A stretch of 64,000 bases of DNA from CAZFBA01 sp964517135 (GTDB taxonomy: Bacteria; Cyanobacteriota; Vampirovibrionia; JBFMGH01), in contig CAZFBA010000003.1 in the NCBI GenBank assembly GCA_964517135.1, positions 62,001-126,000 of the forward strand, read 5' to 3'. Below are positions 17,155 to 27,558 of the stretch, one piece after another. Below the pieces are notes generated by a model. That model saw only the letters and a list, made by a program, of their open reading frames with translations. It made no database searches and was not told the DNA's origin. A program made the position numbers and the translations under genes. Numbering within the stretch: position 1 is the first letter of the stretch; each line of letters starts with the position of its first letter.

Positions 17155-19278
17155 TTAATAAATATTCAATCCGCTCCAGAAAAAATCAAATAGTGGAGCC
17201 ATAAAACTACTGAAAAACAGAAGATAAAGCAATAGCGAAATCCCTGCAAAGAGCCTGCCACAATTGTTCCAGACAGACTGAACGTTTTGAAAATGTTTAA
17301 AATTCTTCCATTTATTAGATTTTAATGACCATTCATTACCTTTAATGCCACAAATAATCATCAATACAAGATAAAAGGCTATATACATAGTTTTGAAATA
17401 GCCTTCAGGATTAACATCTGGCAATATCCATACCCATGAAAACATTACAGTAATAAAAATATTAAAAACTATAAACCATAAAAAGAATGATAATGGCTTA
17501 TAGGTATAGTTGAAAATACCCCATAGCCAGGTAAATGCAAAAGCTCCCCAGTTAAATCTGGTAGCAAGGCTGTATAGTTGATCGATATTCTGATTATAAT
17601 AGCTGTAATCATTTTGAGGGTTTGATTCTACTGTCTGAACTTCATCTTGTACCTTGTTATCAGAACCTTCCTGAGGTATAATATCCAGGATTTTCTTTAA
17701 TTTGAAAAGCTGAGTAAGTTGTTTTTTTGATTTAGTCAGGGGTATAGCTGCATTAACAAGATAGTGAGCCGGTGCATTCTGTGATATAGCAATATAAGCA
17801 TCTGCGAGTTTAATCAGTAAATCAGTAATTGTTTCCTTTATAGCCTCACAATCTCTATAATGAGTTTCTGAAAATGGCATGATGACTTTATTTAACCAGT
17901 TTAAAATATCGATTTCAATTGTATTGCTTGCGTTTAAATATGCATTAAGCTTTATTTCATTTTGAATATCAGGCTTATTGACCTCCTTAAGAGTAACAAT
18001 AAATATTTTAATTTTTTCTTCTATAATATCTTCAAAACGGTTAACAATGCTATTTGAAAGGTTGTAAAAATGATCAAAATCAATTAAATTATTTTCATTT
18101 AACTTTTCAAATAGTGTAAGCACTCTCAATGAGACGTCGGGGTTAGTTTCAATATCTTTTATTGCTTTATCAGAAATACTTTTTAAAATTAAATATTTAC
18201 TTTCTTTTCTTGCCAGTGCAAGTTCAACATTGCTAACTTTCAAATTAAATGAATTAAGCTTTTCTTGCTCTAACAATGTTTGCCAGTAGCTATGGTTTGT
18301 AACGAATTTATGCCAATCTGTAATTGTTTCAATCCACAGGTCAATATCTTCAACACAGGGATCAATGCTAAAAGCTCGTATAAGCTTTAAAAGCTCAATA
18401 TCATGTGCCTTGAAATCATCTATTGAGTTTTTAAAAAGCTTGATGTAATGACTGTAGTTACTGATAGTAAGGGTTTTAAGGTCTATATCATTACTGGCAA
18501 ACCAGAAAATCTTATGCATAATACGTTTAGAAGGAATTTTAATTTCTTGAAAGGCCTGTGAAACAGTCTCATAGCTAATATTCACAGTTGAAAACTCAGG
18601 TAATAAAACAGGTATATTTTTAATATGGTCACTTTTAAGTGGATCCAAAAGTGTTTCCAGTTCTTTGAAATCTGTTTCAGATGATATACCAAGGATTCTA
18701 TAAGGGTTTAAGGCAATACAATCAAAATTAAAATATATCATTTTGCCAGAAAATGTAATCTCTAATTCTTCTGTTTCGGGGGTTATAGTTACTCCATTAA
18801 GTTGTTTTTTCACAGTATTGAGGCTTTTAGTTAATTCATGATCTTCTTCCATAAATATATCTTGATATTGTTTGCTTTTGATCTTATTTAACTCTTCTGT
18901 AAGGTTATTAATATCTTCAGGATCTATATTCAGGCAGTTATCCTGCAAAAACAGAATAAAACTTTCTATATTTCTTGTAAGCTGTAGTGTATTATTATTT
19001 ATGCAGGTTATATTTATCTCTTTCCAAATATTATGGATATTTTCATTGCTGTCAAATAAATCCATGTAAAGCTCATAGACTTTTATAAATAGTTCAACAA
19101 ATACCCTCAGGACTTCAGTACTTTGAGAATTACGATAAGCGTCGTAATTATAAAATAAATAAAAGTTTTTAACAGGATACTGGCAATTATGACAGTGCAA
19201 AGAGTCTTTATTATTTAGTGTTTTGCATTTTAAACAATATCTCTGGGCTTTTTTTTTGGTATTTAGCTCTTCCTGCAT
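17155..19278 (-). CDS. Large protein with N-terminal zinc ribbon and C-terminal DUF2628-like membrane domain
   Basis: 707 residues of unknown role. The N-terminus has a four-cysteine ribbon (C15-x2-C18 and C29-x2-C32; YCLKCKT and CHNCQYP). Residues about 45-560 are helical, acidic and lack repeats I can name. The C-terminal about 130 residues begin with FNWGAFAFTWLWGIFNYTYK, the start seen in DUF2628-type membrane domains, and contain about four hydrophobic segments. A zinc ribbon joined to a membrane domain suggests a membrane-bound binding or assembly protein. It converges with mntP and is divergent from nothing nearby, so it is probably monocistronic. Confidence 0.75.
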   Translation of the reverse strand: MQEELNTKKKAQRYCLKCKTLNNKDSLHCHNCQYPVKNFYLFYNYDAYRNSQSTEVLRVFVELFIKVYELYMDLFDSNENIHNIWKEINITCINNNTLQLTRNIESFILFLQDNCLNIDPEDINNLTEELNKIKSKQYQDIFMEEDHELTKSLNTVKKQLNGVTITPETEELEITFSGKMIYFNFDCIALNPYRILGISSETDFKELETLLDPLKSDHIKNIPVLLPEFSTVNISYETVSQAFQEIKIPSKRIMHKIFWFASNDIDLKTLTISNYSHYIKLFKNSIDDFKAHDIELLKLIRAFSIDPCVEDIDLWIETITDWHKFVTNHSYWQTLLEQEKLNSFNLKVSNVELALARKESKYLILKSISDKAIKDIETNPDVSLRVLTLFEKLNENNLIDFDHFYNLSNSIVNRFEDIIEEKIKIFIVTLKEVNKPDIQNEIKLNAYLNASNTIEIDILNWLNKVIMPFSETHYRDCEAIKETITDLLIKLADAYIAISQNAPAHYLVNAAIPLTKSKKQLTQLFKLKKILDIIPQEGSDNKVQDEVQTVESNPQNDYSYYNQNIDQLYSLATRFNWGAFAFTWLWGIFNYTYKPLSFFLWFIVFNIFITVMFSWVWILPDVNPEGYFKTMYIAFYLVLMIICGIKGNEWSLKSNKWKNFKHFQNVQSVWNNCGRLFAGISLLLYLLFFSSFMAPLFDFFWSGLNIY

Positions 19279-19409
19279 AGATTAGAGGTGCTTTCTTTTT
19301 ATATAACCAAACGATTGTAGCTTGATCATTATAGCAGGATTTTAAAAAAAAGACAGTGACATTGTATACAGATGCCACACAACATTTAAATATAATATGT
19401 TTTTGCAGA

Positions 19410-20873
19410 CTATTTTGTTAGAATTCCCAGTTTTTTCTGGAGTTCTACTAGGGTTTTCTGGTAATCCAGCCGGGCTGAAACAACATTGAGTTCTGATTGT
19501 AGCATTGTATTCTGGTCATCAAGCAGGTCTAATATGATTGCGAGGCCCTGATCGTATCTGTTTTTGGTTATTCGCAGGCTTTCGCTGGCGTATTCAAGGT
19601 TTGCCTGAGAGACATTAATCAGGTCATTAGCTTCACTAATTCTATTTAACTGGGTTTCAATTTCTATAAACACTTGATCTTTGAGGTTTTGCAACTCTAT
19701 TTCTTTTCTTTCAATTTCATATCGTTTTTCTTTAACGTTGAGGTATTTTTTATTCCACTGCCAGACGTCATAAGTAGCTGCCACGCCGAAAACAAAATTA
19801 TTGTTAGGTTGAAAGCTTGATCCAAATTGATTAACATAAGTTGCAAAGAACTCAACATCTGGTATGTATTCTGATATCTGGAGATTCTTATCTGTATTAG
19901 AGTATATGATAGATTTTTCCAGCTGTTTTATCTCTGGTCTATTGTCGTATGCAAGAGAAACCAGGGTATCCAGTGGTTGATTTGTTGTTGTTATTTGATT
20001 AAAAGTTTCATCAAGCTGTATTTCCGTATTTAAATCAATACCGAGCAGGTTTTTGAACTGATATTTGAGTTCTTTGTATTTGTTTTTCTCTTTTAAGAGC
20101 CTGTGTCTGGCATTTTCAAGTTCAATTTTAATCTTAAGAAAGTCTCTTGATAGCGCTATGCCTTCTTCATATCTGTTTAAAGCGTCTTTAAGAAATTCTT
20201 CAAGTCTGTTTACGTTATTTATGTTTACATCTATTATTTTTTGCTGTTTTAGCAGGTCAAAATACATTTTAGATACATCATCTGCAATGATTTCTTTTTG
20301 CAGGTCTGTTTCCAAGGTTGATATCTGGTAGTTCTGGCTGGCCATTTTCTGCCTGAGTGCCGTTCTAAAGATATCTGTTATTGGCTGTATAACCCCAACG
20401 TTAGTAGTTCCTGCTGATTTGTTAATGGAGCTAAAGTTCTGTCCGCCTCCAAAACCTCCGCTAAAAGACTTGATTACAGTATTATACTGGTAGTTATGTG
20501 AAGCTCTTAGCACAGGAAAGTATTTAGTTACTTCTTTTTTGACACCAATTTTAAAAATATTATTATTGATTTTTTCTTGCAGTATAGTTCTATTTTTGTT
20601 GAGAGCGATGTCAAGGGCCTCTTGAAGGTTAATTTTTCCGTCTTCAAGGGGGTTAGCATTATTTAATGTGATTTCTTTATCTATAGTTTCATTTTGATCA
20701 GGTTTTAAATCGGATACAGATTCTTCATTTAAAGCTTTTTCAGCTGATGGAATAGCCTTTTCATTATTTTCAGCTGAAACTGGCATAATAAAGCAGCCAC
20801 AAGCTATGAACAAAGCTAATAGCATTTTAAAATTATATGAATAAAATTTATGAATTGTGTTTTTTGTCCTCAT
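19410..20873 (-). CDS. TolC-family outer-membrane efflux protein
   Basis: 487 residues with a signal peptide ending near MPVSAEN. Two homologous TolC/OEP repeats contain long helices and periplasmic coiled coils (QEALDIALNKNRTILQEKI, YEEGIALSRDFLKIKIELEN, YDQGLAIILDLLDDQ). It forms the outer-membrane exit duct for the RND pump whose gene overlaps its start by 26 bases. GGAAAG precedes the ATG. Third gene of the operon MFP-RND-TolC. Confidence 0.92.
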   Translation of the reverse strand: MRTKNTIHKFYSYNFKMLLALFIACGCFIMPVSAENNEKAIPSAEKALNEESVSDLKPDQNETIDKEITLNNANPLEDGKINLQEALDIALNKNRTILQEKINNNIFKIGVKKEVTKYFPVLRASHNYQYNTVIKSFSGGFGGGQNFSSINKSAGTTNVGVIQPITDIFRTALRQKMASQNYQISTLETDLQKEIIADDVSKMYFDLLKQQKIIDVNINNVNRLEEFLKDALNRYEEGIALSRDFLKIKIELENARHRLLKEKNKYKELKYQFKNLLGIDLNTEIQLDETFNQITTTNQPLDTLVSLAYDNRPEIKQLEKSIIYSNTDKNLQISEYIPDVEFFATYVNQFGSSFQPNNNFVFGVAATYDVWQWNKKYLNVKEKRYEIERKEIELQNLKDQVFIEIETQLNRISEANDLINVSQANLEYASESLRITKNRYDQGLAIILDLLDDQNTMLQSELNVVSARLDYQKTLVELQKKLGILTK

Positions 20874-23800
20874 TTTTCTTTCCTAAAGCATTTTTTGCAA
20901 CAAGGTAAAACACAGGTACAATGAATAGTGACAGGAATGTGGCAAAAAACATTCCACTAAAAACAGTTGTACCCATAGAGTTTCTTGCACCAGCACCAGC
21001 GCCAGTAATTAACAACAGTGGAGTTACACCACATACAAATGACATACTGGTCATAATAACAGGCCGGAATCTTGTTTTTGCTCCATTAATTATTGCACTA
21101 TAGATGTCTTTTCCTGCTTTCATTTCTTGATTGGCAAATTCTACAACAAGAATAGAGTTTTTGCAGGCCAGGCCAATTAACATTACAAGACCTATCTGGC
21201 AAAAAACGTCTAATTCCAGGCTTCTTGCAAACTGACCAAGAAGGGCACCGAAGATCGCCATCGGTACAGCAAAAATGATAATAAATGGATCCATAAAACT
21301 CTCATACTGGGCAGAAAGCACAAGAAATACAAACAATAAGCCCAGCCCAAAAACAATTATAGCGATATTACCTGCTTGCATTTCTTCCAGCGTAATTCCT
21401 GACCATCGATAACTCATACCAGGTGGCAATACTTCATTTGAAATACGTTCCATTTCTTTTATTGCCTGTCCAGAGCTGTATCCTGGGGCAGGAGAGCCGT
21501 TAATTTCAACTGACCTGAATAAGTTATAGTGTGTAATAGTCTGGGCCGAGTATCTGGTTGATACATCAATAAAATTGGTCAGGGGAATAAGCTGATCAGT
21601 ATCGTTTGATCGAACATAAAACTCATTAAGCACATCAGGATTGTCTCTATAATCTTCATTAGCCTGAACATACACACGATAAACCCGGTTTAAGAAATCA
21701 AAATCATTGACATATAAAGATCCAAGGTATATCTGTATAGTACTGAATATACTATCGAGAGGTACACCAAGTTTTTTGGCCTCTTCTCTTTTTATATCGA
21801 TTACCACTTGAGGGCTATTAGCATTAAAAGAGGTAAATAAGCCTGTCAGAACAGGGGTTTGATTGCCTTTCTGTATTATTTCAAATGCTTTTGCTGAGAG
21901 TTCCTGCAATGAATGTCCTGCTTCTGTTATAAGCTGGAACTCAAAGCCGCCAACATTCCCGATTCCTCTTATTGCTGGCGGTTCAAAAGCAACGACAATA
22001 GCATCAGTGATGCCGAAAAATTGCTGATTAAGCTGACGGGCAAGAGCGGTTGAACTCTGGCTTTTACCTTTACGGTCTTTTAGAGATTTTAGATCGACAA
22101 AAACCAGACCTTTATTAGGAGAACTGCCTGAGAAGCTAAAACCACTGATAACAAATGCACTTCTTACAGCTGGTGTTGAAAACAAAATGCTTTCAACCTT
22201 TCTCATCACATTTTCAGTATACGGCAATGAAGTACCTTCCGGCCCTTGCACCATTGCAATCAGATAGCCATTATCTTCAGTTGGTACAAAGCTTGTCGGT
22301 ATTTTTTTCAGCAAAACAAATGTCAAGCCAGTAAAAACAAAGAAGATAACAAATACAACTGCTTTATATTTAAAGGCATATTCAAGCAGAAAAATATATT
22401 TTTCTCTTATACCAAGAATTACCTGTTCTACTTTATTCCAGAAAGCAGAAATAATATTGTCTTTTGCTTTTTGACCAAGTAATCGGGCTGACAGTGCAGG
22501 GCTTAATGTTATTGCAGTAATGCTGGAGATAGATACAGCAAAAATAATTGTCAGGGCAAATTCTCTATACAGTTTTCCTGTAGTTCCGGGCAGTGCTGTA
22601 ACAGGGATAAATACAGCAAGCAAAACAAGAGTACTGGCAATAACTGCACTGGTAACTTCTTTCATTCCTTCAGAAGCGGCTTGAAATGGTGGTAAGCCTT
22701 TTTCCTTTATATTTCTCTGTATATTTTCTACAACAACTATTGCATCATCAACAACAAGAGCAGTTGCAAGAACTATACCCAGCATTGATAGTGTATTTAT
22801 AGAATATCCAAAGACCTTTAAGAATGCAAAAGTACCTATAAGCGAGACTGGTATAGTAATTGCTGGTATTATAGTGCTGCGCCAGGATTGTAAAAATATA
22901 AAAATAACTATGACTACTATTGAAATTGTAAAGCCAAGTGTAAAAAGAACTTCTATAATGGAATCTTTAACAACACTTGTAGTCTCAAATGCCATTTGAG
23001 CTTTTAACCCGGGAGGAAATGATTTTGATAGTTCTTCTATTTTAGCATTTACCCGATTATAAACGTCATGAGCGTTTGCATCGGGCAGTTGAAAAACAAT
23101 AATACCCAGAGAGTCTTTCTGATTATATCTAAGAGCTGTTTGATAGTCCTGTGAGCCAAGTTCAGCATACCCAATATCTTTTAGTTTTACCAGCGATTGA
23201 TCTTTACCCTTTTTTACAATTATTTCATTGAATTGATCAGCTGTTGATAACCTGCTTAATACCTTTATGCTAAACTGGTAATGCTGTTCAGGTAATCTGG
23301 GCGGTTGGCCAAATTGTCCGGCTGGTATTTGCACATTTTGATCTCGAAGAGCTTTAACAACATCGAATGCAGTAAGGTTTCTAGATGCCAGTCTTGTTGG
23401 ATCAAGCCATATCCTCATTGCATATCGTCTTTCGCCGCCAATGAAGATGTTTCCTACGCCATCAATTCTTTTTAGTTCGTCTACTATATTATTATCAAGA
23501 TAATTACTTATGAAAATGTTGTCATAGACGTTATTTTCAGCATAAAAAGCATAAACAGCAATAATACCTGAGGATCTTTTAGAAATAGAGTAGCCAGTCC
23601 TTTTTACCTCTTCAGGCAGCAAACCTTCTACTGATGCAACCCGGTTTTGAACATCGACGGCTGCAATATCCTTGTCCTTCCACTGCTCAAAGGTTATTGT
23701 AATGTCGCTAATACCACTGTCACTACTGGTAGAAGAAATGTATTTCATCCCATCAACACCATTAATAGCGTCTTCAAGGGGTGTGGTTACAGCTGACTCA

Positions 23801-23973
23801 ACTACGTCAGCGGTAGCACCAGTATATACAGAAGTTACATTTATCAAAGGTGGTGCTATCTCAGGATATTGAGACACAGGAAGCAGTGGAATTGCAATCA
23901 AACCAAGCACTACAAAGACTAATGATAAAACGGATGATAGAATAGGTCTATTGATAAAAAAGTTAATAATCAT
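20848..23973 (-). CDS. RND-family multidrug efflux transporter (AcrB/HAE1 type)
   Basis: A 1041-residue inner-membrane proton-driven exporter with twelve spans and two large periplasmic loops, full length for HAE1 pumps. The proton-relay aspartates are present in ALVVDDAIVVVENIQR, and the family N-terminus is standard (FFINRPILSSVLSLV). The AcrB-like porter sequence and the adjacent MFP and TolC genes point to drug, bile or lipid export rather than metal export. The start codon overlaps the upstream stop (ATGA), so translation is coupled. Confidence 0.95.
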   Translation of the reverse strand: MIINFFINRPILSSVLSLVFVVLGLIAIPLLPVSQYPEIAPPLINVTSVYTGATADVVESAVTTPLEDAINGVDGMKYISSTSSDSGISDITITFEQWKDKDIAAVDVQNRVASVEGLLPEEVKRTGYSISKRSSGIIAVYAFYAENNVYDNIFISNYLDNNIVDELKRIDGVGNIFIGGERRYAMRIWLDPTRLASRNLTAFDVVKALRDQNVQIPAGQFGQPPRLPEQHYQFSIKVLSRLSTADQFNEIIVKKGKDQSLVKLKDIGYAELGSQDYQTALRYNQKDSLGIIVFQLPDANAHDVYNRVNAKIEELSKSFPPGLKAQMAFETTSVVKDSIIEVLFTLGFTISIVVIVIFIFLQSWRSTIIPAITIPVSLIGTFAFLKVFGYSINTLSMLGIVLATALVVDDAIVVVENIQRNIKEKGLPPFQAASEGMKEVTSAVIASTLVLLAVFIPVTALPGTTGKLYREFALTIIFAVSISSITAITLSPALSARLLGQKAKDNIISAFWNKVEQVILGIREKYIFLLEYAFKYKAVVFVIFFVFTGLTFVLLKKIPTSFVPTEDNGYLIAMVQGPEGTSLPYTENVMRKVESILFSTPAVRSAFVISGFSFSGSSPNKGLVFVDLKSLKDRKGKSQSSTALARQLNQQFFGITDAIVVAFEPPAIRGIGNVGGFEFQLITEAGHSLQELSAKAFEIIQKGNQTPVLTGLFTSFNANSPQVVIDIKREEAKKLGVPLDSIFSTIQIYLGSLYVNDFDFLNRVYRVYVQANEDYRDNPDVLNEFYVRSNDTDQLIPLTNFIDVSTRYSAQTITHYNLFRSVEINGSPAPGYSSGQAIKEMERISNEVLPPGMSYRWSGITLEEMQAGNIAIIVFGLGLLFVFLVLSAQYESFMDPFIIIFAVPMAIFGALLGQFARSLELDVFCQIGLVMLIGLACKNSILVVEFANQEMKAGKDIYSAIINGAKTRFRPVIMTSMSFVCGVTPLLLITGAGAGARNSMGTTVFSGMFFATFLSLFIVPVFYLVAKNALGKKNEDKKHNS

Positions 23974-25211
23974 TGTTTTTTGCCGTTATCCATAATTAGA
24001 ACAGGGGTTCCATCAGATAATTTTTGTACTCCAGAGGTTATAATTCTTTGATTTGGTTCCAGACCAGACTTAACAACATACCTGTTGCCGTAAATTTGAC
24101 CCAGAAGAATAGGTATCATTTTTGCAAAGTTTTTTCCGTCTTGTTCCTGAAGTATATAGACAAAATCTTTACCTGCAAAATGAATCATTGCAGTGGTAGG
24201 AATACTAATACCATCAAATGTATCGTAATAGAGCCTTGTTTTTACCTGTTGATCAACTTTAAAGCTATTGCTAGAGTTATCTATCAGTGCTTTTGCCAGT
24301 ATGGTTTGAGTATCAGTATTAACTTTTGGAGATACAAAGTAAAGCTCAGTCTTATAAACAGATTCTTTTTGGTCATTTAAAATATCAACTCTCATCCCTT
24401 TTTTGAGTTTAGCCAGTTTTGCATATTCAACAGGTATATTAACTTCGAGGGAGTGACTGCCTGTGAGACTTGTAACCGGGCTTTGAGGAGTAACATATTC
24501 ACCAATTTTAACCGGTATATCACCTACAAAGCCGTCAAAAGGGGCACTGATTTTAAAATAATCAAAGTTGATACGGGTTTCATTCATCTGTTCTTTTGAT
24601 TGCTGATAGCTAGCTTTTTTAGCCATTACCAGCATTTTTTGAGCCTGAATTTTCTTTTCTATAGAATTTAAATTAGCTTCAGACTTCTGAAGTGCTGCTG
24701 TTACCTGATCAAGGTTAGATTTTGTTACAGAATCTTCTTGATAAAGGTTATAGTATCTCTTATATTCCTTCTGCTGTAGCTCAAATTCTGCAATAGAACT
24801 TTGTTTTTCTGCAATGATAGCTTCAAGATTAGCTTCAGCTACTTTTAAATCGTTTAAAGCAGAATGGGTAGCAGCCTCAGAAGACTTTAATCGGGCCAGT
24901 GGCTCATCAAGCTGTATGGAAATAAGGACGTCACCTTTTCTGACATAGTCTCCATCATTTACATTAATAGTTTCAACATAGCCTGATATCTTTGGATAGA
25001 TGTCAGTAGAATGTTTTGAGGTTAATAATGCTACATAATCTTCTGTCTCATGAAGTTTTTGTGTTTGAATAGTTTCTATTTCTACCGGCAGCCCAGGAGG
25101 CATGCCACCAGGCATACCCGCATTACCGCTTCCCTGCGGAGGAGTGCTGCAACTACTTATAGATAAACCTGTAAAAATAGTAACTAAAAGTATTATTAAT
25201 TGTCGTTTCAT
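23970..25211 (-). CDS. RND efflux membrane-fusion lipoprotein (AcrA type)
   Basis: 413 residues. A lipoprotein signal ends at LSISSC, so the mature protein is lipid-anchored in the inner membrane. The barrel-sandwich lipoyl halves flank a helical hairpin: YPKISGYVETINVNDGDYVRKGD first, then INFDYFKISAPFDGFVGDI after the coiled coil. Beta-barrel and membrane-proximal domains follow. It is the first gene of the efflux operon; no TetR or MarR regulator is adjacent. Confidence 0.93.
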   Translation of the reverse strand: MKRQLIILLVTIFTGLSISSCSTPPQGSGNAGMPGGMPPGLPVEIETIQTQKLHETEDYVALLTSKHSTDIYPKISGYVETINVNDGDYVRKGDVLISIQLDEPLARLKSSEAATHSALNDLKVAEANLEAIIAEKQSSIAEFELQQKEYKRYYNLYQEDSVTKSNLDQVTAALQKSEANLNSIEKKIQAQKMLVMAKKASYQQSKEQMNETRINFDYFKISAPFDGFVGDIPVKIGEYVTPQSPVTSLTGSHSLEVNIPVEYAKLAKLKKGMRVDILNDQKESVYKTELYFVSPKVNTDTQTILAKALIDNSSNSFKVDQQVKTRLYYDTFDGISIPTTAMIHFAGKDFVYILQEQDGKNFAKMIPILLGQIYGNRYVVKSGLEPNQRIITSGVQKLSDGTPVLIMDNGKKQ

Positions 25212-25549
25212 GTTTTAAATTTACCTATTTTAACCTGCATTACAGAACTTTTCTGAACTGCAAAATTTCTTTTAGCTGATACAGGAGGATTTTAATATAA
25301 ATGCTGATGGTTTTTAAACAAGATTTTCAAATATAAAGATAAATTTAAAGTTTTTTTCAAATTCATTAATCTCAAAAACCTTATAGAGAGAAGATTTTAG
25401 ACAGTTTAAGTTTTTGATACATTTGCCAAATAACTGTTATAGCAAATAAAAGAGAAAAATGAATCACTATTATTAATGTATAACGCTAAATAAAAAGGCC
25501 AGACTTTTTAATCTTTAATAATGTATGGAAAGTATCCGCTAAAAAGAAT
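25212..25549. other. Intergenic region between nadA and the efflux operon
   Basis: 338 A/T-rich bases upstream of the efflux operon and downstream of nadA. I see no gene, convincing terminator or repeat; a weak dyad AAAAAGGCCAGACTTTTT lies near 25491-25510. Confidence 0.35.
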
Positions 25550-26464
25550 TTATAATACCTCAAGCATTCGGTTGATAGCGTTAACAGCCCTGTTTGCAAT
25601 CTTTTCATCTACAAAGATCTCATTTTTTTCTTCTAAAAGACATTCAAGCACCTGATCAAGCGTATTACGTTTCATGTTTTCGCAAACAGCCTGCGGAGTG
25701 GGTAATACAAATTTCTTATCTGGCATAGATTGTTGCATATGAAGCATTATACCTACCTCAGAACCTATGATAAAGATTTTGTCAGGGCTGTTAAGGGCAT
25801 AGTTAAAAATACCGCTTGTACTACCAGTATAATCTGCATAATCGATAACCTCTTTTTCGCATTCAGGATGCACCAAAACCCTGGCATCAGGGTATTTTTT
25901 CTTTGTATACTTTATATGGTCAAGTGTAATTCTGAAATGCGTCGGGCAAAAGCCATCATAACAAATAATTTCTTTTTCCGGCACAAAGCGTGCTACATAG
26001 CTGCCGAGGCCTTTATCGGGTATAAATAAAATTTGTTTTTGCTCAAGAGATTGAACAACTTTAACTGCGTTGGCAGAAGTGCAGCAAATATCACTCTCTG
26101 CTTTAATATCAGCAGTAGAGTTTACATAACATACTACTGCTGCCCCGGGATATAGAGCCTTAAGTTCACAAAGATCTTCTACCTGAATCATATCAGCCAT
26201 AAGGCATCCTGAGTTCATATCAGGCAAGAAGACCTTTTTTTGAGGTGATAATATCTTTGCTGTTTCTGCCATAAAGTATACACCGCAAAAAACAATGATA
26301 TCTGCATCTGTTCGAGCTGCCTGCCGGCTTAATTGCAGAGAATCACCTATATAATCTGCTATTTTATACAAATTCATCTTCTGATAAAAATGAGTAAGAA
26401 TAACAGCATTTTTCTGTTTTTTTAGTTCTTTTATTTGTTTAATTGTTTCGTATTTTGATGACAT
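25550..26464 (-). CDS. nadA: Quinolinate synthase A
   Basis: 304 residues. NadA condenses iminoaspartate with dihydroxyacetone phosphate to quinolinate in NAD synthesis, using a [4Fe-4S] cluster. The three cluster cysteines are visible in MNSGCLMADM, CYDGFCPTH and QAVCENMKR. Other conserved stretches are LTHFYQKMN (usually AHFYQ), GDSLQLSRQA, FCGVYFMAETAKIL and HPECEKEV. nadB and nadC are not adjacent. The ribosome site before the ATG is weak. Confidence 0.95.
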   Translation of the reverse strand: MSSKYETIKQIKELKKQKNAVILTHFYQKMNLYKIADYIGDSLQLSRQAARTDADIIVFCGVYFMAETAKILSPQKKVFLPDMNSGCLMADMIQVEDLCELKALYPGAAVVCYVNSTADIKAESDICCTSANAVKVVQSLEQKQILFIPDKGLGSYVARFVPEKEIICYDGFCPTHFRITLDHIKYTKKKYPDARVLVHPECEKEVIDYADYTGSTSGIFNYALNSPDKIFIIGSEVGIMLHMQQSMPDKKFVLPTPQAVCENMKRNTLDQVLECLLEEKNEIFVDEKIANRAVNAINRMLEVL

Positions 26465-26642
26465 AGCTTTATTTAAAGAATGATATTTAATTTTCAGGGC
26501 TGTTTTATTGCATAATCTGGCCAGCTTTCACTTTTCAAAAATAGCTCTGACTTTTAGCTGGTTAAACAAAATTCTATCACCATAGCTACTTTTCAGTCTA
26601 TTTTCTTTAATATACATGATTACACAGAATAAACAAATATAA

Positions 26643-26757
26643 ATCTCTGAATAACTTTAACATATTCAGGCTCAACAAAGAGATCTCAGGGGTTTAAAAA
26701 CCGCAAAGTATTTTTTTAACCTCCTCCAGTCTCAAATAAAATAACAGATAGTCAGTA
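26643..26757 (+). repeat. Family B dispersed repeat, decayed copy
   Basis: AATCTCTGAATAACTTTAA, then TTCAGGCTCAACAAA, TCTCAGGGGTTTAAAAACCGC and TTTTTTTAACCTCCTCC follow the order of family B, but many positions differ. It lies in the 417-base gap between nadA and the phosphatase-like gene, which otherwise shows nothing. Confidence 0.5.
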
Positions 26758-26881
26758 ATATTTTTTCAAATTTTTATTCAAATGCGAAAGCTGAATTATC
26801 ATTCATTTGACCCGGTGACTTTTGAAAAAATTAATCTATACTAACTATAAATTATATACATTACATTTCTAAGAATATTGT

Positions 26882-27316
26882 ATGAATAAATTAAAAATTC
26901 TTTTTGTATCTTCAAATAACACCTGCCGGAGTATTATTGCCAGTGCAATAGGTAATAATCTTTATGGCAATAATGTAAGTTTTCATGCGGCAGGTATTTC
27001 TAATGCATCATCTGACCCTTACACATTGACTGTTCTTGAAGAAATTGGTATCACAGGTTATTCGTTCGTTATAAAAAATATTAAGGACTTAAATCTTGAT
27101 GAGTTTGACATTATAATCACTCTTAGTAATGAATCAGCACGCTATTTAGGTTCACTCTCTCCTGACAAAAGGATTTTAAATATATCTTTTGACAACCCCC
27201 TGAATTTGCATTCAGATTCAGGAAGCGATGAAGATATTATTTCTTATTACAGACTTATACGTGATGAAATAAAAATTTTTCTTGATAAATTGCCAACAAT
27301 ATTAACAAATTTTTAG
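26882..27316 (+). CDS. Low-molecular-weight phosphotyrosine phosphatase-like protein lacking the catalytic cysteine
   Basis: 144 residues with the LMW-PTPase/arsenate reductase fold: KILFVSSNNTCRSIIASAI at the N-terminus, GISNASSDPYTLTVLEEIGI in the middle, and a C-terminal FDNPLNLH...YYRLIRDEIKIFL stretch like the general-acid loop and last helix. The family P-loop is normally V-C-x5-R-S with Cys as nucleophile. Here the Cys position is Ser10 (codon TCT), while Arg16-Ser17 are kept. The protein should therefore not act as a normal phosphatase; it may bind phosphorylated ligands, or be decaying. It is alone between two repeat-filled gaps. Confidence 0.8.
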   Translation: MNKLKILFVSSNNTCRSIIASAIGNNLYGNNVSFHAAGISNASSDPYTLTVLEEIGITGYSFVIKNIKDLNLDEFDIIITLSNESARYLGSLSPDKRILNISFDNPLNLHSDSGSDEDIISYYRLIRDEIKIFLDKLPTILTNF

Positions 27317-27344
27317 ATACACAAGCCAGAACAATAGATTTTTT

Positions 27345-27538
27345 GTTTTCAATTTTCAAAAATTTAAAAGTGAAGATATGGGTTGAACAAGCCGATTGGC
27401 CTGGGCTTTCAAAGCACGTATACGAAGTTAGTAAGCAAGTTGTGAAAAGTTTTTGCTTCTTTTTGAAAAAATAAGAAACCCCATGCCTTCCCTTAAGGGG
27501 ATTTGGGCTTGAAAATCGAAAACTTTTTAAGTTATGCA
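27345..27538 (-). repeat. Family A dispersed repeat, copy 1 (inverted orientation)
   Basis: About 195 bases with ends TTTTCAATTTTCAAAAATTT and TTGAAAATCGAAAACTTTTT. It shares most of its sequence with 34503-34700 and 49016-49210 (AAGATATGGGTTGAACAAG, GTATACGAAGTTAGTAAG, TTTTTGCTTC, CCATGCCTTCCCTTAAGG). Non-coding. Confidence 0.85.
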
Positions 27539-27558
27539 CTGATCTTTAAATATTGTTT

